DNA of 56,601 nucleotides from Paracoccus aerius (GTDB lineage: Bacteria; Pseudomonadota; Alphaproteobacteria; Rhodobacterales; Rhodobacteraceae), in NCBI RefSeq assembly GCF_014656455.1, contig NZ_BNCL01000015.1, forward strand, positions 39,508 through 96,108, in the 5' to 3' direction. Position numbers and translations under genes: made by a program. Numbering within the stretch: the first letter of the stretch is position 1; every line of letters begins with the position of its first letter. Positions 26,287 through 36,211 of the stretch are shown here, in pieces. The notes beneath the pieces were generated by a model. The model was given only the letters and a program-made list of their open reading frames with translations. It did not search any database and was not told the DNA's origin.

Positions 26287-26313
26287 GTCCCCGCAACCAC
26301 GAGAGGAAATCCC

Positions 26314-27051
26314 TTGCCGGATGCCCGCACGACACCCGCCGACAGCCTGATCGCCCTTGTCGCCAAGGGGGACCGCCGCGCCTTCGATACGCTTTACGAA
26401 AGCAGTTCGGCCCGGCTGAACGCCCTGTGCCTGTCGATCCTGAAGGACCGTCGGGAAGCCGAGGAAGTGCTGGAAGAGGCCTATGTCGCCATCTGGAAGG
26501 AAGCCCCCCGCCAGGCCGACAGCGGGCTTTCGCCGATGGCCTGGCTGGTGACCCAGGCCCGCGACCGCGCGATGGGACGGCGTGCTGCACTGTCCGGCGT
26601 GGCCGCGCCGGACGGCTGGGCGGTGGGACTTCTGCGGGGGGCTTATCTCGAGGGGCTGGATTACGCCCAGCTTGGCCGCCGCCATGGCCTGTCCGCCGAC
26701 GAGGCCCGCCACGGCCTGCACGAAGAACTGGAGCATCTGTCGGGCCACGCCGCGGACGAAGGCGTCAGCTTCGCCGCCGCTGAACAGGCGCTTGGGCTGC
26801 GGCCATCGTCGGGCGGGGTGGACGCGGCGCAGGTCGCCGAATGGCAGGAACGGCTTGCCCGGCTGGCGAACGAGCTGACGCCGGTCATGGCCCCGGCCCG
26901 CGCACGTCAGCGGATCCGTGAACAGCTTGGCCACGGCGCCGCACCCCTGTCCGTCGATCCGCTGGAGCGCAGGCCCTGGTGGCGCCGCCCGATGGGGATC
27001 ATCGCGATCCTGCTGGTGGCCGTTGCAGCGTGGTATGTCTGGCTGCGCTAG
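26314..27051 (+). CDS. Sigma-70-like domain fused to an anti-sigma-like segment and one membrane helix
   Basis: A 245-residue protein that reads as an ECF sigma factor and an RskA-like anti-sigma in one chain. Residues 12-85 are sigma region 2 (AFDTLYESSSARLNALCLSIL; AEEVLEEAYVAIW). Residues 104-141 align with region 4 (LRGAYLEGLDYAQLGRRHGL), but the recognition helix reads ADEARHGLHEELEHL, acidic where active factors are basic. Residues 153-202 (AAEQALGL, AEWQERLARLANELTPV, ARARQRI) follow the cytoplasmic part of RskA-type anti-sigmas, and 226-243 is a single hydrophobic helix at the very end. The start is a TTG with GAGAGG 7 nt before it; no in-frame ATG is nearby. I infer a membrane-tethered, perhaps non-DNA-binding regulator. 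Confidence 0.65.
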   Translation: MPDARTTPADSLIALVAKGDRRAFDTLYESSSARLNALCLSILKDRREAEEVLEEAYVAIWKEAPRQADSGLSPMAWLVTQARDRAMGRRAALSGVAAPDGWAVGLLRGAYLEGLDYAQLGRRHGLSADEARHGLHEELEHLSGHAADEGVSFAAAEQALGLRPSSGGVDAAQVAEWQERLARLANELTPVMAPARARQRIREQLGHGAAPLSVDPLERRPWWRRPMGIIAILLVAVAAWYVWLR

Positions 27052-27054
27052 GGG

Positions 27055-28152
27055 TCAGGCGTTGAACAGGAAGTGCAGGACATCGCCGTCCTTGACCTGG
27101 TAGGTCTTGCCCTCGACCCGGAACTTGCCCGCCTCGCGCGCCCCTGCCTCGCCCTTGTAGGCGACATAGTCGTCATAGGCGACGGTTTCGGCCCGGATGA
27201 AGCCGCGTTCGAAATCGCCGTGGATGACGCCGGCGGCCTGCGGGGCCAGGGAGCCCTTGTGGATGGTCCAGGCGCGGGCTTCCTTGGGGCCGACGGTGAA
27301 ATAGGTGTCCAGGCCCAGCAGCTTGTAGCCTTCGCGGATCAGGCGATCCAGGCCCGCCTCGTGCAGGCCCATCTCCTCGAGGAACATGGCGGCTTCGTCG
27401 GCGGGAAGCTGGCTGATCTCTTCCTCGATCTTGGCCGAGATCACCACATGGCCTGCGCCCTGCTGGGCGGCCATCTGCGCCACGCGATCGGATTGGGCAT
27501 TGCCGGTCGAGGCCTTGTCTTCCTCGACGTTGCAGACGAACAGGACGGGCTTGGCGGTCAGCAGTTGCAGCATCGACCAGGCCTTGCGGTCTTCGTTGGC
27601 CACGGTCACGGTGCGCGCGGGCTTGCCGGCTTCAAGCGCGGCCTGCGCGGCCTTCAGCAGCTTTTCCTGGGCCACGGCTTCCTTGTCGCCGCCCTTCAGC
27701 TTGCGCGCGATGTTGGCCAGCCGACGCTCGACCGACTCAAGGTCGGCGATCATCAGTTCGGTCTCGATGGTTTCCGCGTCCGCGATGGGATCGACGCGGC
27801 CCTCGACATGGGTGACATCGCCATCCTCGAAGCAGCGCAGGACATGGGCGATGGCGTCCACTTCGCGGATATTGGCCAGGAACTGGTTGCCCAGGCCCTC
27901 GCCCTTGCTGGCGCCCTTCACAAGGCCCGCGATGTCCACGAAGGTGATGCGCGTCGGGATGATCTGCTTGCTGCCGGCGATCTGGGCCAGCGTGTCAAGC
28001 CGCGGGTCCGGCACGGCCACGTCGCCCACATTGGGTTCGATGGTGCAGAAGGGGAAGTTCGCGGCCTGCGCGGCAGCGGTCTTTGTCAGCGCGTTGAACA
28101 GCGTCGATTTGCCCACGTTCGGCAAGCCGACAATTCCCATGCGAAAGCCCAT
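27055..28152 (-). CDS. ychF: Redox-regulated ATPase/GTPase YchF (OLA1 family)
   Basis: A 365-residue P-loop NTPase with G1 GLPNVGKST (9-17), the switch region FCTIEPNVGDVAVPD, G3 DIAGLVKGASKGEGLGNQFL, a coiled-coil insertion at about 130-190 and the C-terminal TGS domain (VKDGDVLHFLFNA). It binds ribosomes and prefers ATP in characterised members. The ATG lies immediately after a 9-bp hairpin that encloses the AGGAAAGGG ribosome-binding site. It is convergent with the sigma-like gene (3 bp apart) and 62 bp downstream of potA. Confidence 0.97.
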   Translation of the reverse strand: MGFRMGIVGLPNVGKSTLFNALTKTAAAQAANFPFCTIEPNVGDVAVPDPRLDTLAQIAGSKQIIPTRITFVDIAGLVKGASKGEGLGNQFLANIREVDAIAHVLRCFEDGDVTHVEGRVDPIADAETIETELMIADLESVERRLANIARKLKGGDKEAVAQEKLLKAAQAALEAGKPARTVTVANEDRKAWSMLQLLTAKPVLFVCNVEEDKASTGNAQSDRVAQMAAQQGAGHVVISAKIEEEISQLPADEAAMFLEEMGLHEAGLDRLIREGYKLLGLDTYFTVGPKEARAWTIHKGSLAPQAAGVIHGDFERGFIRAETVAYDDYVAYKGEAGAREAGKFRVEGKTYQVKDGDVLHFLFNA

Positions 28153-28153
28153 G

Positions 28154-28184
28154 ACGCGCCCTTTCCTGCCAAGTCAGGGCGCGT
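28154..28184 (-). promoter_or_regulatory. Hairpin enclosing the ychF ribosome-binding site
   Basis: ACGCGCCCT (28154-28162) and AGGGCGCGT (28176-28184) are perfectly complementary, with a 13-nt spacer. On the ychF transcript the 3' arm ends one base before the ATG, and the AGGAAAGGG ribosome-binding site lies partly in the loop and partly in the stem. It could hide the start site, or serve as a weak end for the potA transcript; no U-tract follows. Confidence 0.45.
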
Positions 28185-28214
28185 TCTAGGCAAGCGGCCG
28201 GAGTTCTGCAAGCG

Positions 28215-29357
28215 TCAGCGGAACAGGACCAGCGATCCTGGCGACCAGGCAAGGCGGGTGCGGGTGCCGACCTCTTGCACGTCACGGCCGAAGACGTTGC
28301 GCATCGAGATGCGCACCGGGCGCGCCCTGCCGTCGATCGCCGCCGCCCCGTCCAGCCGCAGGTCATAATAGGTCATGTCGCCGTAATAGACGACCTCGTC
28401 GATGGTGGCGCTTGTTTCGCGCGGCTGGCTGTGGGTCTGGTTTGCGCCGACAAGGGTCATGGTTTCCGGTCGAAAGCCGATGCTCGGGCCTTCATCGTCA
28501 GGGTTCGCGCGGCTGACCTGCCGGGCAGGCAGGTCCACCACGCCCAGGCCCGGGGCCTCGACCGTGACGGTTCCCTCGGCCTCTGCCAGGATCCGCGCGG
28601 GCAGGAAGTTCATCACGCCGATGAAATCCGCGACCCGGCGGTTGGCGGGGCGGGCATAAAGCGCCTCGGGTCCGTCAAGCTGGGCAATCTCGCCCTCGAA
28701 CATGACGGCAATGCGGTCGGACATGACCAGGGCTTCTTCCTGGTCATGGGTCACCAGGACGAAGGTGATGCCGACCTGGCGCTGCAGCTTGATCAGTTCG
28801 ACCTGCATCTGCTCGCGCATCTTGCGGTCAAGCGCCGACAGGGGTTCGTCCAGCAGCAGCACCTTGGGCTTCAAGATCAGCGCGCGGGCAAGCGCCACCC
28901 GCTGGCGCTGCCCGCCCGACAGGGCATGGGCGGCGCGGTTGCCGAAACCCCGCAGGCCGACCATCGCCAAGGCTTCCTCGACCAGGGCCGCCTTTTCCGC
29001 CTTGCCGCGCGGGTCGCGGCGCAGGCCGAAGGCCACGTTCTGCGCGACCGTCAGATGCGGGAAGATGGCATAGGACTGGAAGACCATGTTGGTGGGCCGC
29101 TTGTTGGCGGGCACCTCCTCCATGTGCTTCTGGTCGATCAGGATAACGCCGTCTGAGATATCCTCGAAGCCTGCGATCGTACGCAGCAGCGTGGTCTTGC
29201 CGCAGCCGGACGGTCCCAGCAGAGAAAAGAACTCGCCCGCCCGGATGGTCAGGTCGATGCCGCGCAGCGCGTGATAATCGCCATAATGCTTGTGAACGCC
29301 CCGGCATTCGATCATCGGCTTTGCGGCGTCCAGCCGATCGAATCGAGTCTCGCTCAC
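28215..29357 (-). CDS. potA: Spermidine/putrescine-type ABC transporter ATP-binding protein
   Basis: A 380-residue ABC ATPase. Walker A GPSGCGKTTLL, signature [15 protein letters not shown] and Walker B KVLLLDEPLSALD are followed by a C-terminal TOBE domain of about 130 residues, as in PotA/FbpC-type importers. The start is GTG at 29357, preceded by GGAGGG and overlapping the upstream permease stop as GTGA; a longer frame upstream reads across the permease and lacks similarity. It is the third gene of a permease-permease-ATPase operon. The substrate (polyamine or other) is inferred from family only. Confidence 0.88.
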   Translation of the reverse strand: MSETRFDRLDAAKPMIECRGVHKHYGDYHALRGIDLTIRAGEFFSLLGPSGCGKTTLLRTIAGFEDISDGVILIDQKHMEEVPANKRPTNMVFQSYAIFPHLTVAQNVAFGLRRDPRGKAEKAALVEEALAMVGLRGFGNRAAHALSGGQRQRVALARALILKPKVLLLDEPLSALDRKMREQMQVELIKLQRQVGITFVLVTHDQEEALVMSDRIAVMFEGEIAQLDGPEALYARPANRRVADFIGVMNFLPARILAEAEGTVTVEAPGLGVVDLPARQVSRANPDDEGPSIGFRPETMTLVGANQTHSQPRETSATIDEVVYYGDMTYYDLRLDGAAAIDGRARPVRISMRNVFGRDVQEVGTRTRLAWSPGSLVLFR

Positions 29358-30166
29358 AGGAACCCTCCGGTAGGATTGCCGCCCATCCGGGCGTTGCCCC
29401 GGCGGCGGAAATATTCGCCAAGCGCCAGCAGCACGATGGACAGCGCGACCAGCACGGTGCCAAGCGCCATGATCATCGGGATCTGCTTGGGAAAGCGAAG
29501 CTGGCTGAAGATATAGGTGGGCAGCGTCGGCTGGTTGCCCGCCAGGAAGAAGGCGATGATGAATTCGTCCAGGCTGATGGTGAAGGAGATCAGCAGCGAA
29601 CTGATGATCCCCGGCATGACCAGCGGCAGGGTGACCAGGCGAAACGCGCTCCACCGTGTTTCGCCCAGGTCATAGGCCGCTTCCTCCAGCGACTTGTCGA
29701 GGCTGGAAAACGCGGTGGTCAGGATCGCGATGGCATAGGGCATGCAGATCAGGACGTGGCCGACGATCACGGTCAGGATCGACAGTTGCACCCCCGCGCC
29801 CAGCAGCACGACCAGCAGCGACATGGCCACGATGATTTCCGGCAGAACCATCGGCAGCAGGATGAAGCCCATCATGCCGCCCTTGCCCGGAAACTCGAAA
29901 CGGGTGGATGCGCGGGCGGCGAAGATGCCCAGGCAGGTTGCCAGGATCGCCGCGCTGACCGCAATGATCAACGAATTGGTCAGCGCGGTCCGCAGCGTGG
30001 CATTGGCCCACATCTGCGAAAACCAGTCGGTCGTGAAGCCCTGCAGCGGAAAGGCGATGATCGTGCCGGAATTGAAGGCAAACAATGGCAGCAGGATGAT
30101 CGGCGCGTAAAGGAACAGCAGATACAGCAGCGCATAGGCTTGCAGGCCGCGCCCCTGCCCCTTCAC
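29354..30166 (-). CDS. potC: PotC-type ABC transporter permease
   Basis: A 270-residue inner-membrane permease with six predicted helices. The EAA loop, which contacts the ATPase, reads EEAAYDLGETRWSAFRLVTLPLVMPGI; the pattern TISLDEFIIAFFLAG is typical of PotC/PotI. Its ATG overlaps the stop of the partner permease by 4 nt (ATGA), and its stop overlaps the GTG of the ATPase gene, so all three are translationally coupled. Confidence 0.9.
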   Translation of the reverse strand: MKGQGRGLQAYALLYLLFLYAPIILLPLFAFNSGTIIAFPLQGFTTDWFSQMWANATLRTALTNSLIIAVSAAILATCLGIFAARASTRFEFPGKGGMMGFILLPMVLPEIIVAMSLLVVLLGAGVQLSILTVIVGHVLICMPYAIAILTTAFSSLDKSLEEAAYDLGETRWSAFRLVTLPLVMPGIISSLLISFTISLDEFIIAFFLAGNQPTLPTYIFSQLRFPKQIPMIMALGTVLVALSIVLLALGEYFRRRGNARMGGNPTGGFL

Positions 30167-31035
30167 GACCGCACCTTCAGGAAGCGGCGGTTGATCAGAA
30201 GAAAGACGATGCTGACAAGGGCGACGATGGCCATGGCCGTCACTGCAAGGGCCGACCCCAGCGGGCGGTTGTCCAGGGCCAGCATCTGCACCTGGATCAG
30301 GTTTGCAATCATCGGGATCTTGCCGCCGCCGATCAGTTCAGGCGTCACATAGTCGCCGATGGTGGGGATGAAGACGATCAGCACCGCCGCCAGCACGCCG
30401 GGCATCGCCAGCGGCAGCGTGACGCGCCAGAAGGTCATCGCCCGGCTTTCGCCCAGGTCGCGGCCAGCTTCCAGCAGGGATCGGTCGATCTTTTCCAGCG
30501 CCACGAAGATCGGCAGGATCGCGAAGGGCGCATAGGCATGGGCCAGCGTGATCACGATCGAGTTCACGTTATAGAGGATAAAGGTCAGGGGCTCGTCGAT
30601 GATGCCAAGCCCGGTCAGGCTGGAATTGATGACGCCGTTATAGCCCAGGATCACCTTCCACAGGAACACCCGGATCAGATAGCTGGTCCAGAAGGGGATG
30701 GTGATCAGGAACAGCCATGTAGCCTTCTTCTCGGGCCGAACCATGAAGCTGACGTAATAGGCCACCGGAAAGGCCAGCAGCACCGTCACCAGCGTCACAA
30801 GGGCCGACACGGTCAGGGATCGCAGCATGACGGTGCGCACGATCGGGTCGGTCCAGACCTGCGCGTAATTGGCCCAGGTGAAGTCGCGCACGACCTCCAG
30901 ATAGCCATCTGTCAGGAAGCTGTAGGCCAGGATGGTCAGCAGCGGCGCCGCCAGGATCAGCAGCGCATAAAGGAACGGCGGCGCGATCAGGGTATAGCCC
31001 TGCCTCGCCTGTGCATCCAATCCGCCCTTGGCCAT
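30163..31035 (-). CDS. potB: PotB-type ABC transporter permease
   Basis: A 290-residue permease with about six membrane helices and the EAA loop EAGRDLGESRAMTFWRVTLPLAMPGV. FIPTIGDYVTPELIGGG is characteristic of PotB/PotH. The start is uncertain: ATG 31035 begins MAKGGLDAQ; a TTG at 31065 would add ten residues, but AAAGGAA lies too close to it. It is the first gene of the coupled operon. No binding-protein gene (PotD/PotF type) occurs before or after the operon in this window. Confidence 0.88.
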   Translation of the reverse strand: MAKGGLDAQARQGYTLIAPPFLYALLILAAPLLTILAYSFLTDGYLEVVRDFTWANYAQVWTDPIVRTVMLRSLTVSALVTLVTVLLAFPVAYYVSFMVRPEKKATWLFLITIPFWTSYLIRVFLWKVILGYNGVINSSLTGLGIIDEPLTFILYNVNSIVITLAHAYAPFAILPIFVALEKIDRSLLEAGRDLGESRAMTFWRVTLPLAMPGVLAAVLIVFIPTIGDYVTPELIGGGKIPMIANLIQVQMLALDNRPLGSALAVTAMAIVALVSIVFLLINRRFLKVRS

Positions 31036-31125
31036 CCGTCCGTCCCGCCGTCCCGTTCGGTTCAATTCCTTTCATATCAGCCAAAGCATGAAAAGAGGAT
31101 TTATGGGCGCGGCCAGACCAGTGGC

Positions 31126-31896
31126 CTAGCGCCACCACCGACCGGTCAGCGCCAGCCTGGCAAGGGAAGCACGACGCTGGAACGGCGTGATTACAACCTC
31201 TTCCTCAAGGATGTTCACCTTGTTTTCGAGGATGCCGGACAGCAGCCGCCCTACGCCCGGCCCAGAGTACAGTGCCGCCGCCGCCCGTTTCGGCAGCAGC
31301 CCGCGCGAACCCGCGGCACGCTGGAAGGCGTCACGCGCCATCCGGGCCAACCGGGCCGCGTCGGCGGGATCGCCGCCTGCCAGGCCCAAGCCGATGGGTT
31401 GCAGTTGCGGCAGCGCGCGCAGCCATGCCACCAGCCCTGCCCCCAGCCCCTGGTCGGCAGCGACCGCCTGTCCCTGCGCATCGGCACCCAGCCGTGCCAC
31501 AGCCCGTGCCATCAGGCGCCCGCTGGTGTCGGCGACGTATTCCGCCACCTCCTCGGGTGTCGCGAAGGGTTCGCGGAAGCAGTCGCGGCGGCGGGCTTCG
31601 GCCAAAGGGGTCAAGTCGCCAGCGGCGCTGCCCCAAGCCTCCCACAAAGGGGTCAGCACGTCATGCAGGGGGGGTGGTCTGCCCGTGCCCATCTCGGCCA
31701 GCCGGTCCACCCACCATTGCAGCCGCATCTCGGCCAACAGCGGTTCGCCCGACTGGAACGGAGCCCGCGCGATTTCGAGGTTCAGCGCGTACAGCGTTAT
31801 CAGCGCAGGGCGATCCTGCGGGTTGGCGACCAAGGCCGCACCGAAGCGGTCGGGATCCTGGGACCGGACCAAGTTGGTGCAGGCTTCAAGGGTCAT
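31126..31896 (-). CDS. Squalene/phytoene-synthase-fold protein, NDUFAF6-like
   Basis: A 256-residue all-helical protein of the squalene/phytoene synthase superfamily (LYALNLEIARAPFQSGEPLLAEMRLQWWVDRL; FATPEEVAEYVADTSGRLM). The two Asp-rich metal motifs needed for prenyl transfer are missing, so it is probably not an enzyme of carotenoid synthesis. No crt genes are near. This pattern fits the alphaproteobacterial relatives of NDUFAF6, a mitochondrial complex I assembly factor. It starts 24 bp after cysS and 90 bp before potB in the same direction. Confidence 0.7.
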   Translation of the reverse strand: MTLEACTNLVRSQDPDRFGAALVANPQDRPALITLYALNLEIARAPFQSGEPLLAEMRLQWWVDRLAEMGTGRPPPLHDVLTPLWEAWGSAAGDLTPLAEARRRDCFREPFATPEEVAEYVADTSGRLMARAVARLGADAQGQAVAADQGLGAGLVAWLRALPQLQPIGLGLAGGDPADAARLARMARDAFQRAAGSRGLLPKRAAAALYSGPGVGRLLSGILENKVNILEEEVVITPFQRRASLARLALTGRWWR

Positions 31897-31920
31897 GTGC
31901 CGCCACCGTTGTTTTGGAAG

Positions 31921-33366
31921 TCAGGGGCGACCAAGATCATCCAACACCGCTTCATCAAAGTCAGGTCCAAGTTCGAAGGTCCACCCGCCGCCGGGGGTGT
32001 CTCTTACCTCGACTCCGGCCCTTTGAAGATGGTTCCTGATTTCATCGGCCTTTTGGAAATTCTTGACCCGCTTCGCTTCCTGTCGATCCAGCAGCAGCGC
32101 AGCCACCCGGTCCCGCGCAGGGTGTTCACCAACAGACCCGACACCGACCCTGGCGAAGCTGCCGATCTCGTCCCAGTCTGGAACGAATCCCAGCATTTCC
32201 AAGGATGCCGCAAAGGGGGCGCTTTGGACGGCAGAGCCGCCAAGCGTGACGTCATGCAAGGCGGCGATCGCCCCTGGCGTATTCAGATCATTCGCAAGGG
32301 CATTCACAACAGCGTCAAGGGGTCGCCAGACGCCGCCATTCTTCAGCGTCTCGACCATGCTCTTGCTGTAGCCCGCCTGAACAAGCGCGAAGAACCAGTT
32401 TTCCAGGTGGCGCTCGGCTTCCTTCGCCTTGGTTTCAGTCCAGTCCATCGGCTTGCGGTAATGGGTGGACAGCATCACGAACCGGATCACCTCACCGGGC
32501 ACACCCTTGTCCAGCAAGTCCCGAACCGTGAAGAAGTTGCCCAGCGACTTGGACATCTTCTTTCCCTCGACCTGCAGCATCTCGTTGTGCAGCCAGACAT
32601 TGGCGAAGCCTGCCTCGGGATGGGCGCAGCAGCTTTGGGCGACCTCGTTCTCGTGGTGCGGGAATTGCAGGTCGATGCCGCCGCCGTGGATGTCGAAGCT
32701 GGGGCCCAGAAGCGCCGCCGACATGGCGGAGCATTCAATATGCCAGCCGGGACGGCCGCGGCCCCAGGGGCTGTCCCAGCCCGGCTGGTCCGCCTCGGAC
32801 GGTTTCCACAGCACGAAATCCATCGGGTCGCGCTTGAAGGGCGCGACCTCGACCCGCGCGCCTGCGATCATGTCATCCACCGACCGGCCCGACAGGCGGC
32901 CGTATTCGGGGAAGGACCGGACGTCGAACAGCACATGGCCCTCGGCCTCGTAGGCGTTGCCGTTGGCGATCAGGGTCTCGATCATCGCGACCATTTGGAC
33001 GATGTATTCCGTCGCCCGAGGCTCGTGGTCGGGACGCGCGGCGCCCAGGGCGTCCATGTCCTGGTGATACCAGGCGACGGTTTCCTCGGTGATCTCGCGG
33101 ATGGTGCGGCCGGTGGCGGCGGCGCGGGCGTTGATCTTGTCGTCCACGTCGGTGAAGTTGCGGACATAGGTGACGTGATCCGCGCCATAGACGTGCCGCA
33201 GCAGGCGCACCAGCACGTCGAAGACCAGCACCGGCCGAGCATTCCCCAGATGCGCGCGGTCATAAACCGTCGGCCCGCACAGGTAGAGGCGCACGTTCCG
33301 GGGGTCGATGGGCGTGAACGCCTCTTTCCTGCGGGTGCGGGTGTTCGTCAGCCGGATTTCGACCAT
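31921..33366 (-). CDS. cysS: Cysteinyl-tRNA synthetase
   Basis: Charges tRNA-Cys in the cytoplasm. The 481-residue class I synthetase has the HIGH-type site in [11 protein letters not shown], the zinc-binding Cys/His set ([29 protein letters not shown]) and [12 protein letters not shown]. The C-terminal DALR/anticodon part ends [16 protein letters not shown]. Start 33366 has GAGG upstream and begins MVEIRL; ATG 33378 lacks a ribosome-binding site. The last third of the gene (about 31921-32480) is clearly less GC-rich than the rest. Confidence 0.97.
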   Translation of the reverse strand: MVEIRLTNTRTRRKEAFTPIDPRNVRLYLCGPTVYDRAHLGNARPVLVFDVLVRLLRHVYGADHVTYVRNFTDVDDKINARAAATGRTIREITEETVAWYHQDMDALGAARPDHEPRATEYIVQMVAMIETLIANGNAYEAEGHVLFDVRSFPEYGRLSGRSVDDMIAGARVEVAPFKRDPMDFVLWKPSEADQPGWDSPWGRGRPGWHIECSAMSAALLGPSFDIHGGGIDLQFPHHENEVAQSCCAHPEAGFANVWLHNEMLQVEGKKMSKSLGNFFTVRDLLDKGVPGEVIRFVMLSTHYRKPMDWTETKAKEAERHLENWFFALVQAGYSKSMVETLKNGGVWRPLDAVVNALANDLNTPGAIAALHDVTLGGSAVQSAPFAASLEMLGFVPDWDEIGSFARVGVGSVGEHPARDRVAALLLDRQEAKRVKNFQKADEIRNHLQRAGVEVRDTPGGGWTFELGPDFDEAVLDDLGRP

Positions 33367-33395
33367 GATGCGCCTCATTCAAACGTCGGCAGGGC

Positions 33396-34612
33396 TTAGC
33401 CCATCGGCGCGTGGCTTTCCACCCATTCGATCTGGCGCGGCAGGCTGTGGCTGTGCAGGTCGTAGCCGTCGGTGATGGTCTGCCGCGCGGCGCGACGCAG
33501 ACGGTCGGCCTCGGGATCACCGGCCAGCCCGCGGATCAGGGCGGCCGACAGCGCAGGCACATCGAAGAAGGGCACCAGGCGGCCATTCTGGCCGTCGCGG
33601 ATCAGTTCGCGCACCGGCTCGGTATCCGATGCAACGACATAGCCCCCTGCCGCCATCGCCTCGGTCAGGGACCAGGACAGCACGAAGGGGTAGGTCAGGT
33701 AGCAATGGACGCGCGCCAGCTGGATCAGCGACAGATAGTCGTCATAAGCCACCCGCCCTAGGAAGTGCACGCGCGACAGATCCAGCCGGTCGCCCAGTTC
33801 GGCCAGCATCCGCGCCTTCCAGCTGCCGCCGTCCTTGGGCACGCTGCCATAGCTGACCCCCTCGGCCCCGACGATCACCGCTTGCGCCTGCGGGCGGGCA
33901 TCCAGAACCTCGGGCAAGGCGCGCATGAAGATGTGAAAGCCGCGATAAGGTTCCAGCGAGCGGCTGACATAGGACAGAACCTCGTCCCCCGCGCGCAGCA
34001 CCCGTCCGCCCGGCAGCGTCATCACGGCCTGGGGGTTGGGGCAGACCTTCGCGGTGTCGATGCCGTCATGGATCACGGTGATCTTGCCCTGCAGTTCAGG
34101 GGGAAAGCTGCCGGCCTGATAGGCGGTCGGAGAAATCGCCGCGTCCGCCTGCACGATCCCTTGGATCAGGTGGGCCGACCGGGCGATGGCCAGCATCCGC
34201 GCCTCGTCGCTGTCCTGCTGCAATTCGGGGTCGAAGCCCACGTCATGGCCGCGCGTGCGATACAGAAGCTCGGCATAGACCAGCAGCTTGGCGTCGGGCC
34301 AGATCTCGCGCAGGAACAGCGTCTCGCCCCAGCCGGTATGGCCGATGATCAGGTCGGGGGTAAAGCCGTGGCGGTCGCGCAAGGCCCGGGCCCCGCGCGC
34401 GGCCAAATAACCGCGTTCGGCATGGGTTGCATAGCTGCGGCCGAAACCGTTCACCTGGACCGCCTCGGGCGTCTTGTATCGAACGGTCGACACCGGGCTG
34501 GGCCGCTGGTTCTTTTCGTCCGTCAGCGCCAGGACCTGGTGCCCGCGCGCCGCAAGCGCCGGGGCCAAGTGGGGAAACTGACCGGGAAAGTTCTGGTGGA
34601 CGAACAGGATCT

Positions 34613-34616
<4 letters not shown>
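33396..34616 (-). CDS. Glycosyltransferase family 4 protein
   Basis: A 406-residue GT-B-fold glycosyltransferase. The N-domain begins MKILFVHQNFPGQFPHLAPALAARGHQVLALT. The C-domain has VIHDGIDTAKV, a donor-site segment FVLSWSLTEAMAAGGYVVASDTEPVRELI with the conserved Glu, and NGRLVPFFD. Similar proteins build exopolysaccharide or lipopolysaccharide, but no other polysaccharide gene is nearby. Its ATG overlaps the yejF stop (ATGA), so it belongs to the peptide-transporter operon. Donor and acceptor unknown. Confidence 0.88.

Positions 34617-36207
<1,591 letters not shown>

Positions 36208-36211
<4 letters not shown>

Noticed and set aside
31126..31896. Phytoene synthase (crtB) for carotenoids
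   Set aside because: The Asp-rich metal motifs are missing and no other crt gene is near.
30538..33399. About 950-codon plus-strand open frame opposite potB, the NDUFAF6-like gene and cysS
   Set aside because: Antisense shadow of three real genes; composition is typical of such frames.
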